Positions 31,024 through 42,245 of a stretch of 64,000 nt of DNA are shown in pieces. This DNA is from Vombatus ursinus (lineage: Eukaryota > Chordata > Mammalia > Diprotodontia > Vombatidae): assembly GCF_900497805.2 (NCBI RefSeq), contig NW_020944351.1:1534914-1598913 (forward strand), read 5' to 3'. A model generated the notes under the pieces. The model saw only the letters and a list, made by a program, of their open reading frames with translations. It was not told where the DNA came from and ran no database searches. The number at the start of each line of letters is the position of its first letter. The stretch's first letter is position 1. A program made the translations under genes and the position numbers.

Positions 31024-31338
31024 ATCAGTACATGATAAAAAAGGATGTGGATCAGTACATGACAAAAGAGGACATGTGCTTTATAGATCCCATGTGGATC
31101 AGTACAGGACAAAAGGGGACATACATGCTTTATAGATTCCACACAGATCAGTACGTGACAAAAGAGGACATAAGTGTTTTATAGATTCCATGTGGATCAG
31201 TACATGACAAAAGAGGATATACATGCTTTATAGACTCCATGTGAATCAGTACATGAGAAAATAGGACATATATGCTCTATAGATTCCATGAGAATTAATA
31301 TGTGGCAAAATAGAACATATGTGCTTTATAGATTCCCA
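31024..31338. repeat. Tandem array, unit about 49 bp
   Basis: Unit starts at 31024 (short), 31051, 31098, 31147, 31196, 31245 and 31294. Each is built as atcagtacatgacaaaag, aggacatacatgctttatag and attccatgtgg. Four units are 49 bp and one is 47. I see no transposon in the unit. Confidence 0.9.
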
Positions 31339-31479
31339 GAACTAAGAAATACGGAAGAGCTTATTTGCTTTATCAAAAGATTACTTAAAATGAAAAACTA
31401 TCTAGTTTAGATAAGATTTTGTTCACAAGAATCCAATTTGCACAGTTTTGCAGAAGCACATCTGTTTCCTTTTAATTGG

Positions 31480-31775
31480 TGCTTTTAATTTTTTTTACAT
31501 TGCTGTCACTTTCCAATATCTTTCTCCTCACAATAGAACCTTCCCTTATGAAAAGAAAAGAAAAGAAAAGAAAAGAAATACAGTTGAGCAAAACAAACTG
31601 ACATATTGACTGTGCTGACATCTTATGCCTCATTCCATGCTTGGAGTCCACCTCCCCTCTGTGGAGAGGAGAAAGGTATGTTTCATCATCAGTCCTCTGG
31701 AGTCAAGTTTAGTCAATGCATTGATTTGAGTTCTGGTGTCTTATGGTGTTATTTTCCTTTAAATTATTTTTTTAA
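31480..31775 (-). mobile_element. L1 3' UTR, antisense
   Basis: gagcaaaacaaactgacata, cttatgcctcattccatgct and catcatcagtcctctggagt follow the older marsupial L1 3' UTR in reverse. An AAAAG microsatellite lies at 31555-31577. Confidence 0.6.
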
Positions 31776-32700
31776 ATTTATTTTTGCTCTGAACTCAATA
31801 AGCACCAAATAAAAATGTGTATTTCCATGTACATAGAACAAGAAAAAAGAGGATTGTACATGAAACAGTAGATTTCTTTTATGTCCAGCTTGATTTTCTT
31901 TTAAGGTATATAATATCAACCTGTAATGTTTAAGGTTTTCCTTTCCATCTGTGCTTCTTTCTGGCCTTCCTTTTGTTTTGTTCATTTAAAAAAATGCCTG
32001 TGACCCATTTTTTAGCTACTCTATCCTTATCCCCGTCTCCTTTCCACCCCAACCTCATTAGAAAAAAGAAAAAGGAAAGCAAAGCCTTTGTAACAAATAT
32101 TCATCCTCAAACAAAACAAATTCTCACATTGGCTGTGTCCAAAAATGTGTGTCTTATTCTGCATCTTGAATCCATTATCTACCTCTCTGTCAAGAGGTGG
32201 GTAGTATGCTTCAAATCATCCATCCATTGGAATCCTGGGTGGTCGTCAGATCAGAGTTCTCAAGTATTTGGAAGTGCTTTTTAAAAGAAATGTTGTGATT
32301 GTGTGATTTGTCCTCCTGATTCTGCTTACTTCAGGTTGCAGGTCTTCCTGGGTTTCACTGGAACTGTCCATTTCATCATTTTTTATGGCACAATAGTATT
32401 CCATTACATTCATGTGCCTTAATTTGCTGAGCCATTCCCCAATAAGTGGGCATCATCTTTAGTTTCTGGTTTTTTACTACTATGAAAAATGCTGCTCTAA
32501 ATAATTTTGTACCTAAGAGTCCTTTTTCTCTTTATTTGACTTTTTTGGGGTAGGTATATTATTATATACCTATTATATATTATATACTTATGTATACTGG
32601 TATCATTGGGTTAATGATAATGGACTATTTAGTGTGTTTGGGGACAGAGTTCTAAATTGCTTTCCAGAATGACAACCAATTAAAAACTCCACCAACTATG
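31776..32700 (-). mobile_element. L1 3' end with ORF2 C-terminal relic
   Basis: Right part: cacaatagtattccattaca, gccattccccaataagtggg, aatgctgctctaaataattt and ctaaattgctttccagaatg. Left part: aacaaattctcacattggct, tgtcaagaggtgggtagtat. Confidence 0.65.
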
Positions 32701-34760
32701 TAAAGAGTGGGCCTGTCATCCAGGAAAGCCGGGAGGTGGAAGTGAGAGGGACAACGTTCCAGACATGAGGCAAAGCCAGTGAAAATGCATAGAGCTTGGA
32801 GATGGAAGTATCTTGTACAAGGAACAACAAATTAACCAATGTCATTGTATAGTATAATACATGGGGGGGCATAAATTATAAGAAGACTAAAAAGGTAGGA
32901 CTTGACTAGGTTATGAAGGGCTTTAAAAGCCAAACTGAAGATTTTCCCTTTGATCCTGAAGGTAATAGGGAGCCACTGGAGTTTATTGAGTAGTAGGGTG
33001 ACATGGTCAGACCTGAATTTTAGGAAGATCACTTTGAGAGCTGAGTGGAGGATGGGCTGGAGTGGGGAGAGGCAGGGAGATTAGCTAGCAAGGAATTTCA
33101 GCAGGCCAGGTGTGAGGTGATGAGAGACTGAACCAAGTGTCAGAAGGGAGAAGGGACACTTGTGAGAGATGTCGTGAAGGTATAATTGAGAGGACTTGTC
33201 AACATATTGGATGTTGAGAGGCGGTAAGAGACGGAAAGTGAAGAGTCTAGGATGGCAAGCAGCTTGTGAACCTGAGTGTCTGGGAGGATGGTGGTGCATT
33301 AGACAGTAATAGGGAAGTTAGGAGGAGGGAAGCAGTTGGGTCGGGGTGGGGGGGGGAGATAAGGCATTTAGCTTTGGATGTGTTGAGTTTAAGATGTCTA
33401 CAGGGCATTAAGTTCGAGATATCTAATAGGCAGTTGGAGATGTGAAACTAGAAGTCAAGAGAGTTTAGGGCTGGATAGACATGAGAATCATCTGCATAGA
33501 AACAACAGTTGGATTGATGGGAACTGATAAAATCCCCAAGCAAAATAGTATGGAGGGAGAAGAGAAGAGTGCCCAAGACTGAGCCTTGGGAGACATCTAT
33601 GATTAGATGGTCAGACCTATATAAAGATCCAGCAAAGGAGACTGAAAAAGAGTGATTACACAGAAAACAAGGAGAGCTAGGAAAGAGCAGTGCCACAAAA
33701 ACTTAGAGAAGAGAGGATCAAGGAGAAGAGGGCAGCTGGCAATGTGAAAGGCTACAGGGAGATCAAGAAGAATGAGAATTGAGAAAAGGACATTGGAATG
33801 AGCTTCACTGATAACTTCAGAGGGAGCAGTTTCAGTTGAATGATAAGGTCAGAAGCCAGATTGCAAAGAGTTAATGTGGAGAGTGAGCTTACACAGTGCC
33901 TAGCACAAAGTAGGTGCTAGTGTCCTTAATGACTTTTTGTTGATTGAGCAGGAAGTGGAGGCACTTCTCCTCCTGTTGTAGACAGCTTTCTCAAAGAATT
34001 TAGCCACAAAGGGAGGAAAGTTGTAGGACAAAGCTAATGGGACTGATAGATCAAGTATGGTTTTCTTTTTAAGGACAGGGGAAAGATGGATGTGTTTATA
34101 GTCTGAAGGAAAGCTGCCAGTAGACAGGGAGAGAGTGAATATTGATGAGAGTGTGGGGATGGTAGGCAAGCCATTGCAGAGGACTGGATGGATGGGATCA
34201 TATGTACATGTAGGGGGGCTTGCTTTTTGACAAGGAGAAGTGGGACCGTAGGGAGGCAATAGTCAAGGAAGGCTTATGAGTGATGGGAAATGAGGAAGAG
34301 GGAAGAGAGGAAGCTCTTGGGAAATAGTCTCAAATTTTTTTCAGTGAAATGAGTCGAGGTTTTCAGCTGAGGGAGTGGAGCAAGCCAATGTGGTGGGAGG
34401 GAAAGTGGGAAAGAGACTCGATAGTAGAAGACAGTGTAGGGTTGAATTGGTCCATGGGGGTGGGAGGAGATTGTAGACAGTGCAGGGGTGATGATCTGGG
34501 AAAGAACTCAGGGTGGGGGGGTTGGAGGTCATAATTAAGATAAAGAATAGGGTTAGGGGATTTAAGGCAGAGGGAACAGAATAGAATGCTAAAAGATTAT
34601 GATCAGATTAAGGGAATTTCAGAATTCATGAACTTCCAATGGAAGCATCACTTGTAGGTGATACCAAGATGGTATAACCATCTTGTGTATGGCTGAGGTG
34701 TGATGGAAAAGTAGGACATGGAAAATGAGGAGATCGGACAACTGGGAAATTAAATAATTT
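32700..34760 (-). mobile_element. L2 ORF2 relic of about 2 kb
   Basis: Minus-strand pieces resemble the L2 reverse transcriptase and its C-terminal part. They include STGSFPSDYKHIHLSPVLKK, GSVLGTLLFSLHTILLGD, the catalytic-type box YADDS and FRSDHVTLLLNKLQWLPI. Stops and shifts separate the pieces. A 62-bp plus-strand L2-like tail (cctagcacaaagtaggtgct) is nested at 33889-33950. This is the longest L2 coding relic in the window. Confidence 0.8.
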
Positions 34761-34872
34761 GAGGGAGTGTCTATATAGGGATCAGCACCTCACTTGTAGT
34801 CTTAGAGAGTCTTAGAGAGTTGCCCGAAGTACTCAGGGGTTAAGTAAATGCATCTCTGCTCATGCAGACACT

Positions 34873-34920
34873 ATATAGGGTGTCTTCAAAGTTTTAGTGC
34901 ATTAAGCTATGCAAAATTAA
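34873..34920 (+). mobile_element. Possible mariner-type inverted repeat, single end
   Basis: tatagggtgtcttcaaagtt and ttagtgcattaagct resemble a mariner MITE end (tacagggtgtcccaaaagtc). The partner end is not visible. Confidence 0.25.
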
Positions 34921-35244
34921 TCCTGTATTTCAGAAGCATGACTTGGACTCAGATCTTCTTGACCCCAAGACTGCCCCTTTCCCCATTATGTTAGACCACA
35001 CTGCCTCTCTTGAAGCAGGCAGTACAAGTGTTATTATTCCTGTCGTACAGATGAAGATGTAGCAGCTCCGATATTGCAATTTGGCTTGTCCTCACTAGCA
35101 AATATTACAGCCAGGACTTTAAGTGAGGTCTTCTGACCCTCAACCTCTACCCCCAAAACTAGAGCTAGAGGATTGAGAGGAAAGCAGCAAATGGTGGAGG
35201 GGGAGGAACAATATTTAACCTGGGAAAGATGCTTGAAAAAGGTA

Positions 35245-35975
35245 GGACTTGATTTTTTTTAATTTGATTTTAATTTTTATGAACATTTATTATCTCTCCT
35301 TCCCATTTCCCTCCTTCCCTAAATGATGAATAAAAGAGAAGAAGAAAGCTCCTGTAACAAATATGCATGGTGCAGCAAAACAGATTCCTACCTTCGCCAT
35401 GTCTAAAAATGGCTCTCTCATTCTGTGCTCTGAGTGGATAACGTGTTTTGATTTAGTCTTCTGGAATTGTACTTGGCCATTGCATTGATCAGCATTCTTA
35501 AGCCTTTCAGAGATGTTTTCCTTTATGAAGTTGTTTTTCTTTATCCTAATTCTGCTTGCTTCAGTTTGGATCAGTTCATAGAAGTTTCCACGTTTCCTCT
35601 GCAACTGTGCATTTCATCAATTCTTATGGCGTGTTAATATTCCATTACATGAATATACCACAATTTGTTTAGCCATTCCCTGGCAGGTAGACACTCCCTT
35701 AATTTCCAGTTTGGGGCTATCATGAAAAGAGATGCTATAAAGAGTTTTTCTTCTTTCTTTGCTCTCTGTGGGGGTATAGGCATAGTAGTAGAATTGTTGG
35801 GGTATAGACAGTTTAGTGACTTTTTGGGCATAGTTCTAAATTGCTTTCTAGAATGGCTGGACCATTTCAGAGTTCCACCAATAGCACATTAGTGTATCTG
35901 TTTTTCCACAGGCCTGTCAACATTTGTTATTTTCCTCATTTGTCATCCTTGCCAATCTGATGGGTGTGAGGTGAA
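35245..35975 (-). mobile_element. L1 3' end with ORF2 C-terminal relic
   Basis: atttatgaacatttattatc, gtaacaaatatgcatggtgc, ttaatattccattacatgaa, gccattccctggcaggtaga, and ccttgccaatctgatgggtg at the right, all in reversed L1 order. Confidence 0.7.
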
Positions 35976-36160
35976 GATGGGGCTTGCACTGGGCCTTGAA
36001 GGAAGGTTTAGGATTTTGCTAAGTGGAAAGGGTGGAGGGAGGGCATTCCAGGCTAGCAGGACAGCATGCCCAAAAAGTTGAAGGCAAGAATGAACTTGAC
36101 ATGGGGTCAGAAGGGCTGAGAGCAGTGACTGAAGCAGTACACTCACCTATCTGGGAAGTA
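35976..36160 (-). mobile_element. L2 fragment, antisense
   Basis: actgggccttgaaggaaggt, gagggcattccaggctagc and aggacagcatgcccaaa match the antisense L2 3' region. Confidence 0.5.
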
Positions 36161-36229
36161 CAAACACTGATGTGCTCAGTGCTCATTTGCCGTGGGAGGC
36201 AGTAGCTGTCCAACTGGGATGGGATAGTT

Positions 36230-36395
36230 GACTGAGGATACTGCCTCAGTCACTTATAACCTGTGTTATCTTGGGCAAATTACTCAACTTCTCTGGGTTT
36301 CAGTTTCCTGATGTGTAAAAATGAAGGAATTGGACCATTAAAGGCCATATACAGCCTTTAATGTCTCTTATACCCCTAGAGCTATGATCCTATGA
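36230..36395 (+). repeat. CORE-SINE
   Basis: tatcttgggcaaattactca, gggtttcagtttcctgatgt and gagctatgatcctatga. Confidence 0.6.
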
Positions 36396-36519
36396 ACTTG
36401 TAGCCCAGCATCTAGGTCTGTTTGGATGAGGATGGGAGGGCTTCAGGATCTGTGATAGCATTCTCTTTTCTGGCAGACTAAAAGAATAGTGCAATCTGTC
36501 ACAAAGAATGGCAAAAATG

Positions 36520-36640
36520 AGGATCACAGATTTAAAGCTAGGAGGGCCCTTTGAGACTAGGTAGTCCAACCTATACATTTTACAGATGGGGAAATTGAGG
36601 CTGAGAGAGGTGAGGTGAATTGCCCAAGATCACACTTGTA
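36520..36640 (-). repeat. CORE-SINE, reverse
   Basis: atcacagatttaaagctagg, cattttacagatggggaaat and tgcccaagatcacacttg. Confidence 0.6.
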
Positions 36641-36649
36641 GGAGGATCA

Positions 36650-36830
36650 TGGGATCATAGATGCAGAGCTAGAAAGTACCTCTAGTCCAGTCTTCTCATT
36701 TTACAGATGAGGAAACTGAGGCCCAGCAAGGTTAAATAGCTTTGCAAGTGGCAGAGCTGGCATTTGAACCCACATCCTCTGACTTCAAATCCGCTCTTTT
36801 CCCCACCATACAATCCAACCAGCTAGAGGA
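36650..36830 (-). repeat. CORE-SINE, reverse
   Basis: atcatagatgcagagctaga, cagatgaggaaactgaggcc and tttgaacccacatcctctga. Follows another reversed copy. Confidence 0.65.
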
Positions 36831-36879
36831 AAGGGCAGAGCCTGGAATCAAATCCAGGTCTTCTGCCTCCAGTTCCAGT

Positions 36880-37055
36880 GAGTGATAACAGCCCATGAGA
36901 AGTCCAGATCTGGATTAGTATCCCAGTTCTGCCACAAAGTGCCCATGTGACTTTGGACAAGTCATTCCCTCTTCCTGGGCCTCAGTTTCCTCATCCATAA
37001 AACACAAAAGAGTTTAGTTAGCATCCCTCCCAGCTCTGATATTCTATCTCTCTGA
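36880..37055 (+). repeat. CORE-SINE
   Basis: gacaagtcattccctcttcc, gggcctcagtttcctcatcc and agctctgatattctatc. Confidence 0.65.
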
Positions 37056-37785
37056 AGTTCAGAGGAGAATCAACTCATCCAAGGTCACAGAGTGAGTTTG
37101 GGGACAGTGAGAAGTCTCATGTCTAGGTTCCCCAGTCCCTGGCTCTCAGTCCCATGCTCTGCACTATGTTATTTTTCTGTGGGTACAACATGATTCACTG
37201 AAGTCATAGCACAGTGATGAGTAGCCTGAAAGAGTCAGATAATGGATGCAAAAGCTTCCACCGGTGAGTAACTCGCCAGCAGGGACTCATGGAGGCCCCG
37301 GGAGAGCCCAGCTTGAGGTGGACAAGCTCAAAGAAAAGCCACCAGATTGGGACTTTGCAGATAACAACCCATCTTTATGGGTCCCTTTCCATTCTGCTCC
37401 CATCCCCTTTGAATGGCTGCAGACCAGATGCAAGGAAGAGGTCGTTAACACATACTCATTACAGGCTCTAGGAAGCCAGTGGCTTTTATGGAGTGCACCC
37501 CTGCTGCCGATTTGGCTTGTGTTTCAGAGGCTGCTAGACCGGCTGAATTCTCCCCAAATGCCCAAGGGGCACCAGGCTCGCCAACAGGAAGATGCTTAAT
37601 TGTGGATCCTGGGAGCCAAGATGGTTCCCTTTACAGCCCCGAGGCCCTCCAAAGGGGACTCTGCAAAGCAGAGCTTCCCCAAGGGTGCCAGGTAATGAGA
37701 GTGATTCATGATCCAGCCCAGAAAAAGCACCAGTCTGCCATTGGTGCTGGCTAAGCCTTAGGCAGGGGAGCTGAACACGTATCCG
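37056..37785. other. Unassigned DNA with moderate GC
   Basis: Plus frames of 91-117 codons overlap here, but their translations show no domain or low-complexity pattern that I recognise, and codon use is not evidently protein-like. I do not call a gene. Confidence 0.35.
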
Positions 37786-37789
37786 AGAG

Positions 37790-37900
37790 GTAGGATGGTG
37801 CTGTCTTCTAGTTCTGGCCCTTTCACTAATTCACTGTGTGATACCAGGTTGCAGCTACCATTTACCTCTCGGTGCCTCAGTTTCCTCATTATACTTGATC
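37790..37900 (+). repeat. CORE-SINE, diverged
   Basis: cactgtgtgataccaggttg and ggtgcctcagtttcctcatt. Confidence 0.45.
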
Positions 37901-37954
37901 CACTTCAAGGATCGGGGCTTCCCTCAGGGAGGGCACTCTCTCCATCAACACTGA

Positions 37955-38230
37955 TTTTTCCAAATGAGAAAACTTAGGCCCAGACAGGTTAAGTTGACTC
38001 TGAAGTTGCTGCTATCATCTCCATTTTATCTCCAGACTGGTAGTGCAGTGGATAGAGTGGTAGATGTTGAGTCAGGAATACCTGTGTCCTCAGGAAGACT
38101 CACGTCCTCAGACACTTACTAGTTGTTTGACTCTAGGCAAATCACTTCATCTCTCTCACCCTCAGTTTCCACATCTGTAAAATGGGGATAACAATAGCAC
38201 CTACCTCCCAGGATTTCTAGGAAGCCAGTC
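37955..38230 (+). repeat. Composite SINE, copy 1
   Basis: A reversed CORE-type block (gttgctgctatcatctccat) joins at ttatctccagactgg to a forward tRNA-SINE (gtgcagtggatagagtgg, acacttactagttgtttgac) that ends with a MIR-like tail (ggggataacaatagcacct). The same joint occurs at 39790-39815. Confidence 0.65.
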
Positions 38231-38339
38231 TGTGACATAAGAGTTGGTCTTCAGCGTTGACTGTGACTGAAAAATTAATCACCCTGTGGTCTGCCTGGTG
38301 GTGAGTCTTTCTTTCTCTACACTTAACTAGGCTGGTCCT

Positions 38340-38560
38340 TGGGAAGGCAGTGTGGTATAATTAAAAACACACTGTCTCTGGAGTCATAGGATATGGGTTC
38401 AAATCCTGTCTCTGTCCCTTATTACCAAATGTGACCTTGGACAAGTCACTTCTCCTCCCTGGCTCTTTTAGTTTCCTCATCTGATAAACTGGAGGGGGGA
38501 GGGAAGGTTGGACTATATGGCCTCAGAGAACTCTTCTAGCTCTAGAACTAGGATCCTATG
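38340..38560 (+). repeat. CORE-SINE (MAR1-like), full length
   Basis: aggcagtgtggtataattaa, gttcaaatcctgtctctgtc, gaccttggacaagtcacttc, agctctagaactaggatcct. Confidence 0.75.
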
Positions 38561-38642
38561 CATGATCTTAGGAAATTCCTCTAACCTCTCCAGGCCTCAG
38601 TTTCCTTCTGTGTAAAATAAGGTCCTTCTGTTCCAGCTCTTG
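38560..38642 (+). repeat. CORE-SINE 3' part
   Basis: gcatgatcttaggaaattcc, caggcctcagtttccttctg and ttccagctct. Follows a fuller copy. Confidence 0.5.
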
Positions 38643-38975
38643 ATTGCTAAGTCTTACAGACATTCAGTTCATCACCAGGCCTGTACCCTGGGCGGGCTTT
38701 GTAATCCTGGGCAGCATGTGGGTAGCTGCCGTAGCTTGTGCTTCACCAGCAGAACCTTCAAGAGCTCAGAGTCACCTCTGGCTCATTGTTCAGGCACTGG
38801 GGGGCACATCCAGGAATTTTAGGAATGTTGCTCATCTATAAAATGGGGCTAATTGAACATATCCTCCCTACCTTTGAAGTGAGACCAAAGATTCCAAAGG
38901 CCTTTACAAATGCAAAAGTTCTACATGGATATAAGTTCTTATTATTATACAGCCACACTCCTTGCATATTAGCCT

Positions 38976-39080
38976 GTTAGAATGTGAATTCCTTGGGAGC
39001 AGGGACTAACTTCCTTTTCTATTTGCATCTTCACTGATTGACAATAGTGTCTTTGCACATAGTAAGTGCTAAGTGTTTTT
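38976..39080 (+). mobile_element. L2 3' tail
   Basis: tagaatgtgaattccttggg, agcagggactaacttcc and cacatagtaagtgctaagtg. Confidence 0.55.
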
Positions 39081-39081
39081 T

Positions 39082-39140
39082 CATCCATCCATCCATCCAT
39101 CCATCCATCAATTCATTCATTCACTCACTCACTCATTCAG
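39082..39140. repeat. ATCC/ATTC/ACTC microsatellite
   Basis: Runs of catc, then attc, then actc tetranucleotides, placed at the end of an L2 tail, a usual source of such repeats. Confidence 0.85.
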
Positions 39141-39539
39141 GGGTCACTTGACTTCTGTTTTACCTGATTTCATCCTAGGGCTCTTTGCTGTTGGCTGTTA
39201 CTAGGATTCTCTTACATCCCAAGAGGACCTTTTGTGCTCAGAAAGTCATTTAGAAGCACTGGTTGGACTCCATACTCCTCAGGGGAGCTAGCAAGTGTCA
39301 CCAGGTCCACCATAAAGCTGTCAGGGCCACCTTCTCAGCCCCTTCTCAGTGTGGCAGGGTTTGGAAGCAGGAGGCGGAAGGCCTGAGCTTCATTTGTCAT
39401 TCAATTATGGCACTGCTGAGCTTGGCATGGTTCCCTTGCTGCTCTCTGGGCTGATGAAAGACTACCACTGATAAGATGGAGAATGAGCTCTCACTATCCT
39501 TTATTACACCAAGTTAATTAGAAGTCTGGGTGGCCACCC

Positions 39540-39625
39540 TCCTTAGACTTGTTTTCTGTGACCCTAGGGAAGTCCTCTCACTTCTCTAGGCTTCAGTTTC
39601 CTCACCTGTAAAATGAATGATGAAA
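39540..39625 (+). repeat. CORE-SINE, middle part
   Basis: gtgaccctagggaagtcctc and aggcttcagtttcctcacct. Confidence 0.5.
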
Positions 39626-39704
39626 ACATTGCACTAAAAACTTGGGGTGGGGGGATAGGGGGATGTATGTCTTAAGGAAACAGAGAAATAGGAGATATTA
39701 TTTT

Positions 39705-40035
39705 CTGTGAAGTTGCTGCTATAGTTATGCTCATCTTACAGATGAGGAAACTTACACCCAGACAGGTTAAATTGGCTTTGAGGTTGGTGCTGTTATCCCC
39801 ATTTTATCTCCAGACTGGTGGCGCAGTGGATAGAATGGTAGACATTGAGTCACGAACAGCTGTGTCTTCAGGACGACCTACATCCTCAGACGCTTACTAG
39901 CTGTTTGACCCTGGGCAAATCACCTCATCTCTCTCACCCTCAGTTTCCACATCTGTAAAATGGGGATAACAATAGCACCTATCTGCCAGGGTTGCTGTGA
40001 GGATCAAATGAGAAAACATACATACATGTTATTGT
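39705..40035 (+). repeat. Composite SINE, copy 2
   Basis: Two reversed CORE units (about 39707-39800) then a forward tRNA-SINE from 39805, ending in ggttgctgtgaggatcaaat. Over 182 bases around the joint it differs from copy 1 at 18 sites by hand count. Confidence 0.65.
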
Positions 40036-40044
40036 TGTTATTGA

Positions 40045-41710
40045 TATATTGCTGTAATCTCCTTGCTAGTGTTTTATTTTAAATTTTTTGCATCGACATT
40101 CATTAAGGATATTGGTCTATTGTTTTCATTCTCTGCTTTTGCTCTCCCTGGTTTAGTTATCAAAACTATGTATCTGTCATAAAAGGAATGTGATAAGGCT
40201 CCTTCTTTACCTATTTTTTTTTTTTTTGGTGAGGCAATTGGGGTTAAGTGACTTGCCCAGGGTCACACAGCTAGTAGGTGTCAAATGTCTGGTCTGAGAC
40301 CGGATTTGAACTCAGGTCCTCCTGACTCCAGGGTCGGTGCTGTATCCACTGCACCACCTAGCTGCCCCACCTATTTTTTCTAAATAATTTATATAGTATT
40401 GGGATTAATTGTTCCTTACATATTTGGTAGAATTCACTTGTGAATACATCTAGTCCTGGGAAATTTTTCTTAGGGAACTCATTCATGGCTTGTTCAATTT
40501 ATTTATTTTCAGAAGGGGTTATTTAAATTTTCTATTTCCTTATCTGTTAATCTGGGCAGTTTATATTTTTGTAAATATTCACCCATTTCACTTAGATTGT
40601 CAGTGTTACTGGCATACAGTTGGGCAAAATAACTCCTACTTATTGCTTTAATTTCATCTTCATTGGTGGGACATTCACCATTTTCATTTTTGATACTAGT
40701 AATCTGGTTTTCTTTTTTTTTTTAAGTGAAATTAACCAATGGTTTATCTATTTTGTTGTTTTTTTTCCCATAAAACCAGCTTCTACTTTATTTATTAGTT
40801 CAATGGTTTTTTAACTTTCATTTTTATTAACCTCTCCTTTGGTTTTCAAGATTTCCATTTTGATGTTTAATTGAGGATTTTTAATTTGTTTTTTTTTTCC
40901 TAGTTTTTTTTTTAGTTGAGTGCCTAACTCATTGATCTGATCTTTTTCTTTTTTTTTACTGATATACACATTTAGAGATATAGGATTTCTCCTAAATACT
41001 GCTCTGGCTGCACCCCACAAATTTTGGAACGTTGTCTTATTGTTGTCGCTCTCTTTAATGAAATTATTGATTGTTTCTGTGATTTGTTCTTTGACGCACT
41101 CATTCTTTAGGATTAGATTATCTTTCCAATTAGCTTTTAATTTATGCTTCTACAGTACTTTATTAAATGTAATTTTTTATTACATTATGGTTCGAGAAGG
41201 ATGCATTTAATATTTCTGCTTTTTTGGGAAGTTTTCAATTTCATTAAATATCCATTTTTTCTTGAAGGATTATACCCCGCTTTTCCGGGTAGGTTATTTT
41301 TGGTCATAATACCAGCTCATTTGCCTTCTGGAATATCATATTCTAAGCCCTCCACTTCTTCAATGTGGTAGCTGCTAGATCTTGTGTGATCCTAACTGTG
41401 GTTCCATTTGAATTGGTATTTCAGTGGTTGCTTTAGGGTTGTTGAAGTATTTTCTCTTTGACCTGGGCGCTCTGGAATTTGGGAATAATATTCCTGGGAG
41501 TTTTCATTTGGGGATTTCTTTCACGTGGTGATTGGTAGATTCTTTCAATTTCTATTTTACTCTCTGGTTGTAGGATATAAGGGCAGTTTTCCTTGGTAAT
41601 TTCTTGAAAAGTGATGTGTAGGCTCTTTCTTTGATCATAGCTTTCAGGTAATCCAATAATTCTTAAATTCTCTCTCCTTTCTCTCACTTTCCAATGACTT
41701 TTCTCCTCTA
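40045..41710 (-). mobile_element. L1 with ORF1 and ORF2 but no endonuclease region
   Basis: Right end: ORF1 in reverse, giving RRENLRIIGLPES, TPRNIIPKFQSAQVKEKIL and FNEIENF-like pieces. Left of 41200 comes ORF2 sequence: LKNECVKEQITETINNFIKE and NLWGAARAVFRRNPI match the linker between endonuclease and reverse transcriptase in L1. The roughly 700-bp endonuclease region that should separate them is missing. Reverse transcriptase antisense wording (cattaaggatattggtctat) ends the copy at the left. A SINE is nested at 40209-40379. Confidence 0.7.
40209..40379 (-). repeat. Short tRNA-SINE with 11-bp target-site duplication
   Basis: acctatttttt at 40209-40219 and 40369-40379. Inside: gaggcaattggggttaagtg, cagggtcacacagctagtag and caccacctagctgcccc. 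It interrupts the L1 at 40045-41710. Confidence 0.85.
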
Positions 41711-41810
41711 TAAAGCCATTTCTTGTAACAAAGAAGCCTAGTTAAGCAGAACAAATGAAAACATTGCACGTCTACCCATCTGTAGTCCATTCTCTTATTT
41801 GATCCTCAGA
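41711..41810 (-). mobile_element. L1 3' UTR fragment, antisense
   Basis: cttgtaacaaagaagcctag and ttaagcagaacaaatgaaaa resemble the older L1 3' UTR. Confidence 0.4.
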
Positions 41811-42065
41811 ACAACTGTGAGACTGGTATCATAATTATGCCTATTTTAGAGAAGAGGGAATTGAGGCCTAGAGATTTTAGATGACTGTGAGGTTGGTGCT
41901 ACGATTATTGGTATCTTACAAATAAGGAAACAGAAGTCCAAAGAAGTTGTGACTTTGAGGTGGATGTTATTGTCTTCATTTTAGAGGTGAGGAAACTGTG
42001 GCCCAGAGATGTTAAGTGGCTTACCCAGAGTAACTCAGTAAGGGTCCGAGATAGGATTCAAACCC
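41811..42065 (-). repeat. CORE-SINE with three tandem units
   Basis: Three units of about 70 bp start at ctgtgagactggtatcataa, ctgtgaggttggtgctacga and ctttgaggtggatgttattg. Each holds a reversed CORE motif like ttacagatgaggaaac. The array ends with a reversed tRNA-like segment. Confidence 0.65.
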
Positions 42066-42129
42066 GGGTCTTTTTTACACTCTAAGTCCAATACATTGTT
42101 CTCTCTGGCTTTAGGCCTCTCAGAGAGTG

Positions 42130-42245
42130 ATTTCTCAGTCCTTGGAGGTCTTCAAGTGGAAATTGGATGGCCACTTGAGTAGGTTGTAAAGGGAATCTAA
42201 ACTTAGCTATAGGTTGGACTGGATGATATACCTTCTGATATACCT
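42130..42245 (+). mobile_element. CR1/L3 3' end
   Basis: cttggaggtcttcaagtgga, ggatggccacttgagtagg and ggttggactggatgatatac follow the end of CR1/L3 LINEs. Confidence 0.5.

Noticed and set aside
37246-37754. Overlapping plus frames of 117, 60 and 91 codons as a small gene
   Set aside because: No domain, signal peptide or repeat pattern is recognisable, the frames overlap each other, and no splice or promoter context supports them.
39082-39140. CRISPR-like or regulatory direct repeats
   Set aside because: These are simple tetranucleotide runs after an L2 tail without spacers.
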